Shown here: one piece after another, positions 6,264 through 7,216 of the stretch | Position numbering within the stretch: position 1 is the first letter of the stretch | Layout: every line of letters starts with the position of its first letter | DNA from: Melioribacteraceae bacterium | GTDB taxonomy: Bacteria > Bacteroidota > Ignavibacteria > Ignavibacteriales > Melioribacteraceae | NCBI GenBank assembly: GCA_027858595.1 | Contig: JAQICK010000127.1 | Span: 1 to 7,216 of the forward strand | Reading direction: 5' to 3' | DNA length: 7,216 nt | Made by a program: the position numbers and the translations under genes | Notes under the pieces: model-generated | Seen by the model: only the letters and a program-made list of their open reading frames with translations | Told to the model about the DNA's origin: nothing | The model's database searches: none

Positions 6264-6664
6264 CCCAATTTAGACAATTTTAAAATGTCATTGCAAACTC
6301 AAGATTTTCTGTTGAGTGTGGCTCTGCAAAAGTCCCTTTGGTGCAATCAGTTATTTTAAAATCTCACCGATTATTATTGAATCTATATTTTTTATTTTAT
6401 TGCTACTATTTTTAACTTGTCACATCGAAATATTAATTTGTGAAAAATGATTATGTAATTAGTATTCTTAATTTTTAACAATGATAGAAGTGACTATTAA
6501 GAAAAAAAGACTTATTTATCTTGCAAAGTTTTTTAGTAATTGCTATTTTAGAATTATAAATAATTTGATTATACAAGTTAATTAATGGGGCAAAACCTTT
6601 ATACTACTTCATAAAAAAATCAACCTCACAACCAATTTCAAACAAAACTAATTAAGGGAAAATT
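6264..6664. other. 401-base non-coding region between transporter and lectin genes
   Basis: No credible ORF occurs here on either strand. The left part holds the REP-like palindromic element described separately. The rest is AT-rich. TTGCAA (6521-6526) and TATTTT (6544-6549), 17 bases apart, could be a sigma70-like promoter for the lectin gene, with a leader of about 110 bases; each hexamer matches consensus at only four of six positions. AAGGGA at 6654-6659 is the probable ribosome site of the lectin gene. TTCTTAAT (6465-6472) and ATTAAGAA (6496-6503) form an eight-base inverted repeat with a 23-base loop, not followed by a T tract on the + strand. Confidence 0.4.
6277..6362. repeat. REP/MITE-like palindromic element with flanking 10-base repeat
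   Basis: The element begins TGTCATTGC (6286-6294) and ends GCAATC (6343-6348), the ends typical of a dispersed palindromic REP family found in many bacteria. ATTGCA (6290-6295) is complementary to TGCAAT (6342-6347). Inside, ACTCAA (6297-6302) pairs with TTGAGT (6312-6317) around GATTTTCTG, followed by GTGGC. TTGCA (6291-6295) can alternatively pair with TGCAA (6325-6329). The unit is bracketed by ATTTTAAAAT at 6277-6286 and again at 6353-6362, which could be a target duplication or outer stem. It lies 13 bases after the transporter stop and may also end its transcript. Membership in a repeat family is inferred from memory of such sequences; only one copy is in the window. Confidence 0.5.
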
Positions 6665-7216
6665 ATGTTAAAAAATCGAATTTTTATTTTAGTTGTTTCA
6701 CTTCTTTTATCTTCAAATCTGTTCGCACAAAACGATAACAATTTAATTCCAAAAGAAGAAACCTTCTTCATTCAATCTGCAGTTAGTTTTGGAAGAAACA
6801 ATAGTGGCTTTTGGGATTTACCTGGCGAAAAAGATTTTGCCATAGGCGACCAAATTTCTGTTTGGGCACATAAACCTGAAAAAAAGGATCCTCGTCATAG
6901 GTTTGGATTAACTAACGGAGCTGATAGAAAGTATAAAATATATTCTTCAAAAAACAGTGAATATGTTAGAATAAGACTTGCTGAAATAAAAGGATTTGTT
7001 GATGTTGTAGGAAGTAAAAACGGCACAAATATTCAGATGTATGGTGAAAACAATAAATCCTCTCAAAATTTTAGATTTAAATACATGAACAATGGTAAGT
7101 TCAAAATTTATAATGAGAACGGAAAAATATTAAAACTTGAAAAGAAAACCTCTGCAAATGGGACAAAGATTGTTCTTTGGAATGACTGGAATGGACCACA
7201 TACTGAATGGGTACTA
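6665..7216 (+). CDS. Secreted protein with ricin-type beta-trefoil repeats (partial)
   Basis: The reading frame is open for 184 codons and runs off the window, so the C-terminus is missing. Residues 1-21 are a signal peptide (Lys/Arg start, hydrophobic core, SSNLFA before Gln22). After it come at least three related repeats of ricin B lectin type: FFIQSA to DRKYKI (about 34-92) with GFWDLPG (48-54) and ISVW (64-67); GFVDVVG (110-116) with NGTNIQMYG (119-127) and QNFRF; and KILKLEKK (154-161) with NGTKIVLWNDWNG (165-177) and EWVL. Three repeats make one beta-trefoil. The Gln-x-Trp core motif is only partly kept. Such domains usually bind carbohydrate, either anchoring an exported enzyme to polysaccharide or acting alone. 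What follows downstream, possibly a catalytic domain or a C-terminal sorting domain, cannot be seen. AAGGGA at 6654-6659 supports the ATG. Confidence 0.8.
   Translation, partial: MLKNRIFILVVSLLLSSNLFAQNDNNLIPKEETFFIQSAVSFGRNNSGFWDLPGEKDFAIGDQISVWAHKPEKKDPRHRFGLTNGADRKYKIYSSKNSEYVRIRLAEIKGFVDVVGSKNGTNIQMYGENNKSSQNFRFKYMNNGKFKIYNENGKILKLEKKTSANGTKIVLWNDWNGPHTEWVL

Noticed and set aside
6420..6443. TCACA...TGTGA inverted repeat as a CRP-like site
   Set aside because: The half-sites are in the opposite order to a CRP operator, the spacer is 14 bases and no promoter is evident nearby.
6465..6503. TTCTTAAT/ATTAAGAA inverted repeat as a terminator
   Set aside because: The loop is 23 bases, pairing is nearly all A-T and no T tract follows on the + strand, while no minus-strand gene needs one.
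1..7216. CRISPR array, tRNA or rRNA genes, insertion sequences, phage genes
   Set aside because: No regularly spaced repeats, tRNA-like cloverleaf, rRNA sequence, transposase or phage-type proteins were seen on reading both strands.

Overview
The window is AT-rich (roughly one third G+C by eye). All recognisable genes lie on the + strand, and there is no sign of phage, plasmid or defence genes. Gene content and protein style suggest a member of the Bacteroidota/Chlorobi assemblage, most likely an Ignavibacteria-type organism. The clues are the lipoprotein with a regulatory carboxypeptidase-like domain, the REP-like TGTCATTGC...GCAATC repeat, a secreted ricin-type lectin and weak ribosome binding sites. 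This placement is inference; no marker gene in the window proves it.

Layout. Bases 50-1782 hold grpE and dnaJ, two bases apart: the co-chaperones of DnaK, probably the tail of a heat-shock operon. Bases 1797-3827 hold three genes that resemble parts of type IV pilus, type II secretion and competence machinery. They are a membrane-anchored ComEA-like helix-hairpin-helix protein with no ATG start, a bitopic membrane protein with a pseudopilin-like periplasmic part, and a PilM-like actin-fold protein whose nucleotide-binding motifs all look eroded. rsmD (16S rRNA guanine methyltransferase) follows one base later, ending at 4377. The short gaps from grpE to rsmD allow a single long transcription unit.

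After a 78-base gap come a small predicted lipoprotein (4456-4959) and an 11-TM Nramp-superfamily transporter (5016-6263) in which the signature DPGN of helix 1 reads GGSH. A 401-base non-coding stretch (6264-6664) contains a palindromic REP/MITE-like element flanked by a 10-base direct repeat. The window ends inside a secreted protein with at least three ricin-type beta-trefoil repeats (6665 to the end).

How the parts may fit. GrpE and DnaJ work together on DnaK. The ComEA-like, pilin-like and PilM-like proteins could form an envelope module for pilus assembly, secretion or DNA uptake, but no ATPase, secretin or prepilin peptidase gene is in view. The most interesting points are the degenerate PilM-like module, the altered Nramp metal site and the REP-like element. 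I see no convincing wholly new system.
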